This document shows, in pieces, positions 41,922 through 50,741 of a stretch of 64,000 nucleotides of DNA (position 1 is the first letter of the stretch; each line of letters begins with the position of its first letter). This DNA is from an uncultured Parabacteroides sp. Lineage in GTDB: Bacteria; Bacteroidota; Bacteroidia; Bacteroidales; Tannerellaceae. The notes under the pieces were generated by a model. That model searched no databases. It saw nothing but the letters and a program-made list of their open reading frames with translations, and had not been told where the DNA came from. Position numbers and translations under genes: made by a program. The stretch lies in assembly GCA_934718155.1 (NCBI GenBank), contig CAKUZF010000007.1, positions 18,082-82,081 on the forward strand, read 5' to 3'.

Positions 41922-44900
41922 ACCTCTTCCTCCTTTCTTGTTTCTAAGGGTTGGTTTTTCTGTTCATAATATTGCTCAATCATATAATAGAGCGCTGGGA
42001 GCACGAAGAGCGTAATCGCCGTGGCGAAGAGCAATCCATACACGATAACCGTTGCTAATGGACGCTGCACATCCGATCCAATGCCTGTGCTTATCGAGGC
42101 CGGGAACAGGCCCAATACGGCCACGGTTGCCGTCATCAGAATGGGACGGAAGCGATGGCGCGTGCCTGTGATGACTGCCTCCTTCAAGGCCTTTCCTTCC
42201 GCACGCAAATTATTGATGTGCGAGAGCATGATCACTCCGTTCTGGATGGCCACACCAATCAAGGCGATGAATCCTACAGCCGAAGAGACATTCAAGGTCA
42301 TACCCCGGAGGTTCAGGGCCAGCATGCCTCCAAAGAGGGCCAGCGGAACGACACTCATCATCAATGCCGCCTGACGGAACTTGCCGCAAGCCGCAAAGAG
42401 CAACAGCAGCATCACGCCCAACACCAACGGAACAACAGCGGCCAAGCGGCTGTAGGCGCGGTGCTGATTCTCGAACTGACCCGCCCATTTCAGATGGGTC
42501 TCTTGATGGTCGTAGGCGATCTCCTTGTCGATGCGGCGATTCGCCTCCTGCAAGAAAGAGGTGAGGTCCACCCCACGCAAGTTGACGCGCACGGTCAGGT
42601 GTCGTTTATTCATCTCGCGCGAGATCGTACTGGCTCCGGTGGTCATCTTCACCTCGGCCACCTGCGAGAGTGGGATCTTCGCCCCCGAGCCAGAAGTCAG
42701 CAACAGATTACCAATCTTCTCGGGCGAGTTGCGGCTCTCTTCGTTGAATCGGCAGGTCACGTCGTAGCTCTTGCTTCCCACAAAGATTTGCGAGATGGCC
42801 GCACCACCAATCGCCATCTCGATAACGTCGGCCACGTCAGAGACATTCAGTCCATACTGCGCAATGCGCTCTCTGTCGGCAATAATCTGCAACTGGGGCA
42901 AAGGAGGCTCCTGGTCGACAGCCACGTCCACCGCTCCAGGTATCTCTTTCAAGAGATTGGCCAGTCGGTCGGCTATATGGCGGCCTTCCACCACATCGTC
43001 ACTATAGATTTTCAAGGCCAAGTCGCTGTGCGAGCCGGCGATCTGATCCATCACCATGTCGATGATAGGCTGCGAGAAACCAACCGAGTAGCCTGGGAGC
43101 GTGGCCAGCTTTGCCGACATCTCCTCAATCAAATCGGCTTTGGTCTTGCCGAACTTCCACGTGCTATAAGGCTTCAGGCCTACGCCGCACTCCACGTGCG
43201 AAAGCGAGAAAGCCTCCGCTCCCTCGTCGTCGCGGCCCACCTGTGTCATCACATAGGAGACCTCGTCGAACTCTTTCAAGACCTTGCGCAATTCCGCTCC
43301 CATGGCCTTCGACTTCTCGATCGAGATGCCAGGAGGCAACTGCACTTGAATCCAGATAGAGCCCTCGTCGAGCGGAGGCAAGAAGTCTTTGCCTACGGTG
43401 TAGCTCAAGATGCCCGCTCCAATCAAGATCGCCACCAAAGGAGCGATCACCTGCTTCGGGCGATCCATCACTCGGATGATCTCTTTATGATAAAGGGCTG
43501 AGAGTTGCTCCAACCAGCGGTTGTGTTTACTCTTCTGCGGCTTGCGGTAGGCCATGAAGGCCAAGCCCGGAATCAGCAGCAATGCCACGCTCAAAGCGCC
43601 CACCAGGGCATAGCCCACGGTGTAGGCCATCGGGGTGAACAGTTTACGCTCGATGTGCTCGAAAGCGAAAAGCGGCATGTAGGCCGTGATTATAATTAAG
43701 GTAGAGAAGAAGATGGGGCGAGCCACGTCGGCCGCACGCTTCATGATCGACTCCTCCTCCAACGGCAAGTCGGCATGGCGCTCTCGCTTCTTCAATATAG
43801 TCTCCATCATCACGATCGATCCGTCCACCAAGATACCAAAGTCGATCGCACCCAGCGAAAGCAGATTGGCCGGAATGTCGGTTATATGCATCAGGATGAA
43901 GGCAATCAGCAGCGAGAAGGGAATCGTGACTGCCACCAGTAAGGCGCCTCGCCAGCTACGCAAGAACAGAATCAACACCAGCACGACCAAAGCCATACCC
44001 TCCAACAACGTGTGCGACACAGTGTGCAAAGTGGTATTCACCAAGTCTGTACGATCCATAAAGGGGTGAATGCGTGTGCCCTCGGGAAGAATCTCGGCAT
44101 TCAGCTCCTCCACGGCGGCGTGCACACCTTCGAGCACTTGCGACGGATTCTCGCCACGCAGCATCTGCACAATGCCTTCTACGCCGTCGGAGTAGTCGCG
44201 CTGATCGTCGGTGAAGCCCAGCACACCCTTGCGCTCCAGGGTGCCATACTTCAGCTTGCCAATGTCATTCAAGTAGATAGGCACACCGCCTACCGTCTTG
44301 AGCACGATGCGACCTAAGTCTTCCAAGTCTTTCACCAAGCCAATGCCACGAATCACATACGACAGGTCGCCTCGGCTCAACATGCTACCGCCCGCATTGA
44401 CATTGTTCATCTCGATCTTCTCGACAATGTCGCCCAGGGTCACATCGTATTGCTCCATCTTATAGGGATCGACCTCGATTTGATACTGGGTCGTGATGCC
44501 GCCATAGTTGCTCACGTCGGCCACACCCGTCACCTGCTTCAAGCGGGGAATGATCACCCACTTATGCAGGTCGGTCATCTCGCGAAGGCTCAACCGATCG
44601 CTCTCTACGATATAGCGGAAGATCTCGCCCGTAGGCGAGGTAAGGGGGTTCAAGCCCGGCGTGGCACTATAGGGCAACTCCACATCCACCAACCGTTCTT
44701 GCACACGTTGGCGTGCCCAATAGTCGTCGATGCCATCATCAAACACCAAGATTACCGTGGAGAGGCCGAAGGTGTTCTTACTACGCATCACGCTCAATCC
44801 AGGCAGGCCGTTCATCGCACGCTCAATGGGGATACTGATTTGCTGCTCTATCTCCTCGGCCGCCAAGCCTGGCACCTGCGTAACCACCTGAACGGTCGTG

Positions 44901-45028
44901 TCGGATATGTCGGGATAGGCATCGATAGCCAAACGCGTCCATGAGAAATAGCCTACTGCCGCAAAAAACAGAAACAAGACGAACATCAGCCCTCGCCGAT
45001 GAATCGCCGTAAAAATAATCTTCTTCAT
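41918..45028 (-). CDS. Heavy-metal RND permease (CzcA/CnrA-like, HME class)
   Basis: About 1036-residue inner-membrane proton-driven metal exporter. In helix 4 the sequence is DFGILVDGSIVMMET, close to the DFGxxxDGA signature of Zn/Co/Cd/Ni exporters and unlike the AxDAA type of Cu/Ag exporters, so divalent cations are the likelier substrate. YPDISDTTVQVVTQVPGLAA opens the porter domain; VGFIALIGVAIQNGVIMLSH and the following RFRPILMT are standard. The frame is open 18 codons further upstream, but the Met at 45028 follows a strong AGAAGGAGGTC ribosome-binding site, so that start is chosen. It is 13 bases after the adaptor gene. Confidence 0.93.
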   Translation of the reverse strand: MKKIIFTAIHRRGLMFVLFLFFAAVGYFSWTRLAIDAYPDISDTTVQVVTQVPGLAAEEIEQQISIPIERAMNGLPGLSVMRSKNTFGLSTVILVFDDGIDDYWARQRVQERLVDVELPYSATPGLNPLTSPTGEIFRYIVESDRLSLREMTDLHKWVIIPRLKQVTGVADVSNYGGITTQYQIEVDPYKMEQYDVTLGDIVEKIEMNNVNAGGSMLSRGDLSYVIRGIGLVKDLEDLGRIVLKTVGGVPIYLNDIGKLKYGTLERKGVLGFTDDQRDYSDGVEGIVQMLRGENPSQVLEGVHAAVEELNAEILPEGTRIHPFMDRTDLVNTTLHTVSHTLLEGMALVVLVLILFLRSWRGALLVAVTIPFSLLIAFILMHITDIPANLLSLGAIDFGILVDGSIVMMETILKKRERHADLPLEEESIMKRAADVARPIFFSTLIIITAYMPLFAFEHIERKLFTPMAYTVGYALVGALSVALLLIPGLAFMAYRKPQKSKHNRWLEQLSALYHKEIIRVMDRPKQVIAPLVAILIGAGILSYTVGKDFLPPLDEGSIWIQVQLPPGISIEKSKAMGAELRKVLKEFDEVSYVMTQVGRDDEGAEAFSLSHVECGVGLKPYSTWKFGKTKADLIEEMSAKLATLPGYSVGFSQPIIDMVMDQIAGSHSDLALKIYSDDVVEGRHIADRLANLLKEIPGAVDVAVDQEPPLPQLQIIADRERIAQYGLNVSDVADVIEMAIGGAAISQIFVGSKSYDVTCRFNEESRNSPEKIGNLLLTSGSGAKIPLSQVAEVKMTTGASTISREMNKRHLTVRVNLRGVDLTSFLQEANRRIDKEIAYDHQETHLKWAGQFENQHRAYSRLAAVVPLVLGVMLLLLFAACGKFRQAALMMSVVPLALFGGMLALNLRGMTLNVSSAVGFIALIGVAIQNGVIMLSHINNLRAEGKALKEAVITGTRHRFRPILMTATVAVLGLFPASISTGIGSDVQRPLATVIVYGLLFATAITLFVLPALYYMIEQYYEQKNQPLETRKEEEV

Positions 45029-45041
45029 TTCCGACCTCCTT

Positions 45042-46151
45042 CTATCTGGCGTCCAACAAATAGAAAGCGCCCTCCACGACAAGCTTGTCGCCCACGTTCA
45101 AGCCATTGAGCACGACCGTCTTGTCCGACTCGCTCTGACCTACCTCGATGGGCTGCTTGCGATAGGTGTGGTTGCCCAAATCCACCAACACATACATCGA
45201 GTCCTCTTCCTGCAAGATGGCCGTCGTCGGGATGCGGATCACCTCGGCCTCCTTGTCGCTCAGCTTCACCATGCCATACATCTCGGGCTTCATCAGCCGC
45301 TCCTTGTTGTCACACTCAATCAGCACCTCCACCGAGCGGGTTTCGGGATCGAGCATCTCGCCGATGTGGTAAATCTTTCCGTTCAGGGTGCGGTCGGGCA
45401 CGGCGATCAAATGGATCTCCACCTCCTCCAATGATTGCACCAAAGGCAGGTTTTTCTCCTTCACGTTGGCCACAAACCAGACTTTCTCAAGATCGGCGAT
45501 GATCAAGACGGGGTCGGCATCCTCCTTGAGATACTGCCCCATCACCAACTGGCTCTTCACCACCTCACCCTTGATGGGCGAACGAACGATCAGCGGCTGT
45601 CCTAACACAAACTGATCCGGATCGATCTGATAAACCCTCAAGGAGGCCTTGGCCTGCTCGAACTCTTGTTGTTTCATTGCGTAGTTTGCCTCAGCCTCTT
45701 CCAAGGTCTTTTGCGCACTGACCTTGTTGCGCAGCAGGTCTTGCTCGCGTCGAAGCGTCTTCGCGGCCAAGGCCAGATCCTCCTTCGCTTGGCCATAAGC
45801 CTTGCCCGCCTCGAACAGCTCGGGGGCGTTGATCTCGAAGAGCGGACTGCCGGGAGCCACCTTCTGCCCCAAGCGCACTAACGGACGAACCACACGGCCC
45901 GCCACAGGCGAAGCGATCTCGGCATAGCAAGCCGGGATTGCCCGCACGATGCCCGAGGTGGAAAACTCCATTCTGTATTGCTCCTTCTGAACCGTAGCGG
46001 TCACTAACTTCGCTAAAACGGGCGACTCCGCTCCCACGGTTATACAATTATCCTTGAGGACGATCTCGTTAGAGCCCTCCCCTTCCTGATTCTGTGCGCC
46101 ACACGCACAGAGTGCCGTCGCCATCAGCAACAGCCAATTCAAATATTTCAT
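45042..46151 (-). CDS. Metal efflux periplasmic adaptor (CzcB/CusB-like), lipoprotein
   Basis: 369-residue membrane fusion protein linking the metal RND permease to its outer-membrane channel. The signal MKYLNWLLLMATALCAC implies lipidation at Cys17. It has a lipoyl half (RPLVRLGQKVAPGSPLFEIN), a helical hairpin (LALAAKTLRREQDLLRNKVS), the second lipoyl half (IVRSPIKGEVVKSQLVMGQY) and barrel/proximal domains. It carries no long His-rich N-terminus of its own; a separate His-rich protein precedes it. It follows that gene by 41 bases. Confidence 0.92.
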   Translation of the reverse strand: MKYLNWLLLMATALCACGAQNQEGEGSNEIVLKDNCITVGAESPVLAKLVTATVQKEQYRMEFSTSGIVRAIPACYAEIASPVAGRVVRPLVRLGQKVAPGSPLFEINAPELFEAGKAYGQAKEDLALAAKTLRREQDLLRNKVSAQKTLEEAEANYAMKQQEFEQAKASLRVYQIDPDQFVLGQPLIVRSPIKGEVVKSQLVMGQYLKEDADPVLIIADLEKVWFVANVKEKNLPLVQSLEEVEIHLIAVPDRTLNGKIYHIGEMLDPETRSVEVLIECDNKERLMKPEMYGMVKLSDKEAEVIRIPTTAILQEEDSMYVLVDLGNHTYRKQPIEVGQSESDKTVVLNGLNVGDKLVVEGAFYLLDAR

Positions 46152-46192
46152 GTATTGCTAAAAATCTTATTATGTACGTACTAAAAACTTGT

Positions 46193-46555
46193 TCACGCTC
46201 GAAGAGGTGAACAAGCGGGAGGAGCACGTGCGTCGCATCGCCAAGCGAACCGTTGGGCGGGTCGCTCCAAGCGAACAGATAATAAGATAAGAAGCATGAC
46301 CCATGCGGCCGACAGGTGCCAAACGAAAGCCTCCTCCAGCACGACGTTGTCCAAGCAAGCGATTGTATCGAAAGCCGCACTACTATGCGTGTGCCCCGGG
46401 ATTCCATCGGCTTGCGGCCAATAGGGATGCGAGTGAGTTATGCTATAAGAAAAGTAATGATGGGTGTGCGTGAAAGCGACAGCCCCAATGTAGTAGCTCA
46501 AGAAAAGCACTATCAAAAGGGAGTTCAACCATTTTATGCCACGTGTCACGCTCAT
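46193..46555 (-). CDS. Small His-rich two-helix membrane protein heading metal efflux operon
   Basis: About 120 residues, no family recognised. Two hydrophobic helices (LNSLLIVLFLSYYIGAVAF and FVWHLSAAWVMLLILLSV) flank a loop with seven His in three clusters: THTHH, THSHP and GHTHS. The loop is probably periplasmic. This looks like a metal-binding protein, perhaps a metallochaperone or sensor for the pump encoded next. The C-terminus is Arg/Pro/Ala-rich. The frame is open to 46597, but a TATTTTTG -7 box at 46577-46584 lies downstream of that Met, so Met at 46555 is chosen. Confidence 0.7.
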   Translation of the reverse strand: MSVTRGIKWLNSLLIVLFLSYYIGAVAFTHTHHYFSYSITHSHPYWPQADGIPGHTHSSAAFDTIACLDNVVLEEAFVWHLSAAWVMLLILLSVRLERPAQRFAWRCDARAPPACSPLRA

Positions 46556-46576
46556 CGATGTGTCTGAATTTCGGCG

Positions 46577-46584
46577 CAAAAATA
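46577..46584 (-). promoter_or_regulatory. -7 box of metal efflux operon
   Basis: Minus-strand TATTTTTG, a TANNTTTG match, 21 bases before the Met at 46555. Its place decides the start of the His-rich protein. The 146 bases from 46585 to 46730 hold otherwise only the upstream region of the M28 gene. Confidence 0.5.
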
Positions 46585-46730
46585 CAAAAAGATTCAAAGC
46601 GCACTGATTGTATAGAGAAAAACTTACGCTCCAGCCGCATTTGAGTGATGAAAAAAAAGATGAAAATTATTTGGCTTATCACAATATTATCTTTTTATTT
46701 GCAAAAATTTTCCATTAACAACTTACAATT

Positions 46731-48272
46731 ATGAAGAAATTGGTTCTAACATGTGCGGCATTGGCTTGTATGGCGGTTGCGCCTATCGTAGCGCAGGATG
46801 CCGCCGTAAAGAAGATCATCGAGATGGGACAGACCGACAATCAGGTTATGCATCAGCTTGATATCCTCACCAACCGCTTCGGCGGTCGTCTGATCGGTTC
46901 AGACGCCTATGAGAACGCGGCAGAGTGGATGCTGCGCGAGTTCAAGAGTTGGGGCATCGAGGCTCACTTAGAAGAGGCAGGCGAATTGCCTGTAGGCTTC
47001 AACCGTGGTCCGTGGTTTGGACGCATGTTGAGCGACAACGGCATGACTTTGCATTTCGTCACCCCCTCCTACACCTCTGGAACCAAGGGTGTGCAGAAGG
47101 GCCACGTCGTGAATGAGCCTCGCACCGAAGACGAGCTGAAGCGCATCAAGACAACCCTGAAGGGAGCTTGGGTGTTGATCTCGGGCACCAGTACGGGCTG
47201 GCCGATCGACCGCTCAGCCGAGGGCGACTCGATCCGCGAAGTAATCAAAAAGGAGAATGCCGAGATCCTAAAGAAGAACCAAGAGCTTCGTCGCCGCAAC
47301 TATGAGAATGGCGAGAAGAACGAAATGATTCCGTTGAGGGAGTTCCCTGGCTTGTATTATAAGGAGATGGTCGAGGCCGGAGCGCTGGGCTTTATCCAGT
47401 CTGCCCCTGTCCCCCTCCGGGCGCTCTACGATCGCAAGATGCTGAACGACCCGAAGACCAATTTCGACAACTTGCCCGAGCTGCCCGACATCAAGCTGGA
47501 CGAGCATCAGTTTGCCATCATCAAGCAGATGGTAGAGGAGCGCCGCACTTTCGAGCTGGAGTTCGACATCCGCAATCACTTCAAACTGGGTCCGATCAAA
47601 TATCATAATGTAGTAGCAACCATCAAGGGCAGCAAGTATCCTGATGAGTATGTGATCGTTAGCGGTCACCTGGATGCCTACGACGTGGCAACAGGCGGCA
47701 TCGACTGCGGTACGGGTATCGGCCCGATGATGGAGGCGGCTCGCATGATCGCTAAGTCGGGTGCTAAACCTAAACGTACGATCGTGTTCATCGGTTTCGC
47801 CGGCGAGGAGTTCGGCTTGTTAGGCGCGAAGGCATGGGTCAAGACACATAAAGACAAACTGGCGAAAATATCCAATATGTTCAACCGCGACGGTGGTCCT
47901 GAGCCTCCAGTTAGCATCTCTGTTCCCCAGGCCATGTATGACGACTTCGTGAAGGCTACCGCTGCGATCAAGCAGATCCGCCCCGATTATCCGTTCGAGG
48001 TGAAGGTGGCCGAGCCTCGTGTGAAACCCACGAAGCCAGGCGGCACAGATGCTTCCGTCTTCGCCATGGAGGGCGTGCCCACCATCGGATTCATAACCGA
48101 GGACATCAAGGGCTACAACTTCTCGTACAACGAGATCTGGCACACTGAGCGCGACCTCTACACCAAGAACGTGCCCGAGTATCAAGAGCATACAGCAACA
48201 GCTACGGCTATCATCGCATTGGGCATAGCCAACTTAGACAAGCAGCTCTCTCGCGAGGGTCTCTATAAGTAA
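46731..48272 (+). CDS. M28 family zinc peptidase, secreted
   Basis: 513-residue exported metallopeptidase, probably an aminopeptidase or carboxypeptidase of the Q-like M28 group. The signal peptide is MKKLVLTCAALACMAVAPIVAQ, split here at MKKLVLTCAALACMAVAP. A PA-like insert (about 120-230) precedes the catalytic core. Predicted two-zinc ligands and base: His313 and Asp315 (SGHLDAYD), Asp325 (GIDCGTG), Glu359-Glu360 (FAGEEFG), and a later Asp in FNRDGG and His in EIWHTERD. The gene stands alone, ending at a hairpin. It likely works in the periplasm or outside on peptides, fitting a proteolytic lifestyle. Confidence 0.93.
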   Translation: MKKLVLTCAALACMAVAPIVAQDAAVKKIIEMGQTDNQVMHQLDILTNRFGGRLIGSDAYENAAEWMLREFKSWGIEAHLEEAGELPVGFNRGPWFGRMLSDNGMTLHFVTPSYTSGTKGVQKGHVVNEPRTEDELKRIKTTLKGAWVLISGTSTGWPIDRSAEGDSIREVIKKENAEILKKNQELRRRNYENGEKNEMIPLREFPGLYYKEMVEAGALGFIQSAPVPLRALYDRKMLNDPKTNFDNLPELPDIKLDEHQFAIIKQMVEERRTFELEFDIRNHFKLGPIKYHNVVATIKGSKYPDEYVIVSGHLDAYDVATGGIDCGTGIGPMMEAARMIAKSGAKPKRTIVFIGFAGEEFGLLGAKAWVKTHKDKLAKISNMFNRDGGPEPPVSISVPQAMYDDFVKATAAIKQIRPDYPFEVKVAEPRVKPTKPGGTDASVFAMEGVPTIGFITEDIKGYNFSYNEIWHTERDLYTKNVPEYQEHTATATAIIALGIANLDKQLSREGLYK

Positions 48273-48300
48273 CAAGCTGTTAGCAGCATACCTTTTTTGA

Positions 48301-48343
48301 AGGAGACGAACACCTACGGTTAGCGTGTTCGCCTCCTTTTTTT
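48301..48343 (+). terminator. Terminator of M28 peptidase gene
   Basis: AGGAGACGAACAC (48301-48313) pairs with GTGTTCGCCTCCT (48325-48337) with one mismatch, followed by a T-run. Confidence 0.85.
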
Positions 48344-48364
48344 CAGATATACGCATGAGATGAA

Positions 48365-48442
48365 CCAGACGCAATGCTCACCTTATTGTATAAAAATAGC
48401 AACGAACACATTCGTTTCAGACAGCCGCCAGCCATCAGATAT
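48365..48442 (-). repeat. Tail B of composite element
   Basis: Minus-strand counterpart of tail A: ATATCTGATGGCT (48442-48430), then after an insertion TACAATAAGGTGAG followed by CATTGCGTCTG (48390-48366). The interval between the two blocks is 11 bases longer than in A. Similarity ends at about 48365. Confidence 0.75.
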
Positions 48443-48444
48443 GT

Positions 48445-48500
48445 ATTTTATTATTTATTCCAATGCGTATATATATAAACGCATGGATAAATAATAAAAT
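48445..48500. repeat. Palindrome B: AT-rich hairpin of composite element
   Basis: ATTTTATTATTTAT (48445-48458) pairs exactly with ATAAATAATAAAAT (48487-48500). The inner arms ATGCGT / ACGCAT enclose a (TA)n core, with one bulged base. Arms differ from palindrome A but keep full complementarity and the GCGTATATATA centre. Confidence 0.85.
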
Positions 48501-48519
48501 AGATAGGCCAGACTTGCGG

Positions 48520-48695
48520 CGAAAACCAACGGCCGTTCGTGTAAATTTCGCTGCCCGTCGTTATAAATTTCGTTGCCCGTGCCGATAAATTTCCATCGCC
48601 GTGGTTGCATGCAACGACGGCCGTGGTTTATCATAACGATGGGCTTTGTTTTTCACGTCCATCACCATGGTTTTTCACGCCTACGGTTAAGCCAT
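48520..48695 (-). repeat. Array B: eight 22-bp tandem units (composite element, copy B)
   Basis: On the minus strand eight 22-bp units run from 48695 down to 48520, boundaries at 48674, 48652, 48630, 48608, 48586, 48564, 48542 and 48520. The unit at 48564-48585 matches array A unit five at 21 of 22, and that at 48608-48629 matches A unit three at 21 of 22. Outer units are degenerate but keep the period and share AACCATGG or CCATCG blocks. The array ends about 120 bases before the ygiQ start; 48696-48816 shows only a possible promoter. Confidence 0.88.
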
Positions 48696-48804
48696 GGCAT
48701 CCCCCTCTCTATTTCTACGGAATCCCTTTGGCTCGAAGGGGACATAGCGGCTGCGCAAGGCAGATAGTTGACAGCACGAGGTTGCACATCTCATGCATTT
48801 TTCG

Positions 48805-48812
48805 CACCTTCG
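48805..48812 (+). promoter_or_regulatory. Possible -7 box of ygiQ (near-leaderless)
   Basis: CACCTTCG, one mismatch from TANNTTCG, ends four bases before the chosen ATG at 48817. If real, the transcript would begin at or next to the start codon. Confidence 0.3.
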
Positions 48813-48816
48813 CGGT

Positions 48817-50634
48817 ATGAAAACGTACAGATTGAGCGATTGGTTGCCCACCACCAAAAAGGAGGTGGAAGCAAGAGGCTGGGAGCAGTTGGATGTGATT
48901 CTTTTCTCAGGCGATGCCTACGTGGATCACCCCTCGTTTGGAGCGGCGGTGATTGGCCGCATCCTGGAGGCTGAGGGACTAAAGGTGGCCATCGTGCCGC
49001 AGCCAGATTGGCACGGAGACTACCGCGACTTCAAGAAGCTGGGCACTCCCCGCCTCTTTTTTGGTGTCTCGCCGGGAGCTATGGACTCGATGATCAACCA
49101 CTATACGGCCAACAAACGCAAACGTAGCGACGATGCCTACACGCCCGATCGACGTGCCGGTATGCGCCCCGACTATCCAAGCATTGTCTATACCCAAATC
49201 CTCAAGGAGCTCTACCCGGAGGTCCCGGTGGTACTGGGCGGTATCGAGGCCTCGCTTCGCCGCCTGACCCACTACGACTACTGGCAGGATCGCCTTCGAC
49301 CGGGCATCTTGGTCGACAGCCCCGCCGACTTGCTGATCTATGGCATGGGCGAGCAGCCCATCCGAGAGTTGGTGCATCGCCTTCAGGCAGGCGAGGATTT
49401 CCAGGCCCTGCGCGACATCCGCCAGACGGTCTATCTGGCCAAGGAGCCCGTTAAGGCCACCGAGGGAGACATTCAGCTCTTCTCGCACGAAGAATGCCTG
49501 AAAGACAAACTGAAGCAGGCCAAGAACTTCCGCCACATCGAGGAGGAGTCGAACAAGCTGCATGCCTCGCGCATCTTGCAGCGTGTGGGCAAGCAGACCC
49601 TGGTGGTGAACCCGCCCTTCCCCCCTATGACAGAGGCGGAGATCGATGCCTCCTACGACCTGCCCTATACACGCCTGCCCCACCCGAAATACAAAGGGAA
49701 GGTGATTCCCGCCTTCGAGATGATCAAGTTTTCGGTGAATGTACACCGAGGTTGCTTCGGCGGTTGCGCCTTCTGCACCATCTCGGCCCATCAGGGCAAG
49801 TTTATCGCCTCCCGCAGCGAGGCCTCTATCTTGCGCGAGGTGAAGTCCATCACAGAGATGCCTGATTTCAAAGGCTACCTGAGCGACTTGGGAGGCCCAT
49901 CGGCGAATATGTACCGTATGAAGGGGCGCGACGAACGTATCTGCGCCCAATGCAAGAAGCCCTCGTGTGTGTCTCCCGCCGTCTGCAAGAACCTCAATGC
50001 CGACCATACGCCGCTGTTGCGCCTCTACACGGAGGTGGACAAGCTGCCCGGCATCAAGAAGAGCTTCATCGGAAGCGGTGTGCGCTACGACCTGCTGTTG
50101 AACCGCTACGACGACGAGAAGCTGAATCATTCGGCCCACCGCTATATGGAGGAGCTGATCGTCCGCCACGTGTCAGGCCGACTGAAAGTGGCCCCCGAAC
50201 ATACGGCCGACTCGGTTTTGCGCCTCATGCGTAAACCTTCGTTTGCCCTCTTCGGTCAGTTCAAGCAGATCTTCGACCGGGTGAACCGTCAGCATGGGTT
50301 AAACCAGCAGCTGATTCCCTACTTCATCTCCAGCCATCCCGGCTGCCGAGAGGTCGACATGGCCGAACTGGCCGCTATCACCAAGAAGTTGCATTTCCAA
50401 CTGGAACAGGTGCAGGACTTCACGCCTACCCCCATGACGCTCGCCACGGAGATCTACTATACGGGGTATCATCCTTACACCTTGGAGAAGGTCTATACGG
50501 CTCACACCAAAGAGCAGAAGCTGGCGCAACGCCAGTTCTTCTTCTGGTATAAGCCCGAATGCCGCCAGTCTATCCAGCAAGCTTTGCAACGTATGGGCCG
50601 CAGAGATTTGGCTCAGAAATTGTTCTTCAAATAA
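48817..50634 (+). CDS. YgiQ family radical SAM protein
   Basis: About 605-residue radical SAM enzyme of the YgiQ/UPF0313 family; reaction unknown. The iron-sulphur Cys triad is at 313, 317 and 320 (RGCFGGCAFCTI), preceded by a B12-binding-like N-terminal domain (DVILFSGDAYVDHPSFGAAV, then GGIEASLRRLTHYDYW). A second Cys cluster (ICAQCKKPSCVSPAVC) follows the triad, as in the family, and may hold another cluster. The frame also offers a Met 8 codons upstream (48793), but family N-termini begin near MKTYRLSDWLPT, which supports 48817. It is a single gene, convergent with ridA. Confidence 0.9.
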   Translation: MKTYRLSDWLPTTKKEVEARGWEQLDVILFSGDAYVDHPSFGAAVIGRILEAEGLKVAIVPQPDWHGDYRDFKKLGTPRLFFGVSPGAMDSMINHYTANKRKRSDDAYTPDRRAGMRPDYPSIVYTQILKELYPEVPVVLGGIEASLRRLTHYDYWQDRLRPGILVDSPADLLIYGMGEQPIRELVHRLQAGEDFQALRDIRQTVYLAKEPVKATEGDIQLFSHEECLKDKLKQAKNFRHIEEESNKLHASRILQRVGKQTLVVNPPFPPMTEAEIDASYDLPYTRLPHPKYKGKVIPAFEMIKFSVNVHRGCFGGCAFCTISAHQGKFIASRSEASILREVKSITEMPDFKGYLSDLGGPSANMYRMKGRDERICAQCKKPSCVSPAVCKNLNADHTPLLRLYTEVDKLPGIKKSFIGSGVRYDLLLNRYDDEKLNHSAHRYMEELIVRHVSGRLKVAPEHTADSVLRLMRKPSFALFGQFKQIFDRVNRQHGLNQQLIPYFISSHPGCREVDMAELAAITKKLHFQLEQVQDFTPTPMTLATEIYYTGYHPYTLEKVYTAHTKEQKLAQRQFFFWYKPECRQSIQQALQRMGRRDLAQKLFFK

Positions 50635-50680
50635 AAGAGCAAAGCTCCTCGGCTTCGTAAGCCCAGCTGACATACTCACA

Positions 50681-50720
50681 CAAAAAAAGGATTGGGAGCA
50701 ACTCCCAATCCTTTTTTTTA
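50681..50720. terminator. Bidirectional terminator between ygiQ and ridA
   Basis: AAGGATTGGGAG (50687-50698) pairs perfectly with CTCCCAATCCTT (50702-50713) over a 3-base loop, with A-run before and T-run after. Confidence 0.9.
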
Positions 50721-50741
50721 TTCTTCGGCCGATCCGGCTGA

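Noticed and set aside
42155..43501. 448-codon open frame antisense to the metal RND permease
   Set aside because: It lies wholly opposite a gene with clear RND motifs; its translation is Arg/His-rich with no domain and has no promoter or ribosome-binding site. It is a by-product of codon bias.
48979..50169. 396-codon open frame antisense to ygiQ
   Set aside because: The opposite strand has the radical SAM Cys motif and full family similarity; the antisense product shows no recognisable domain.
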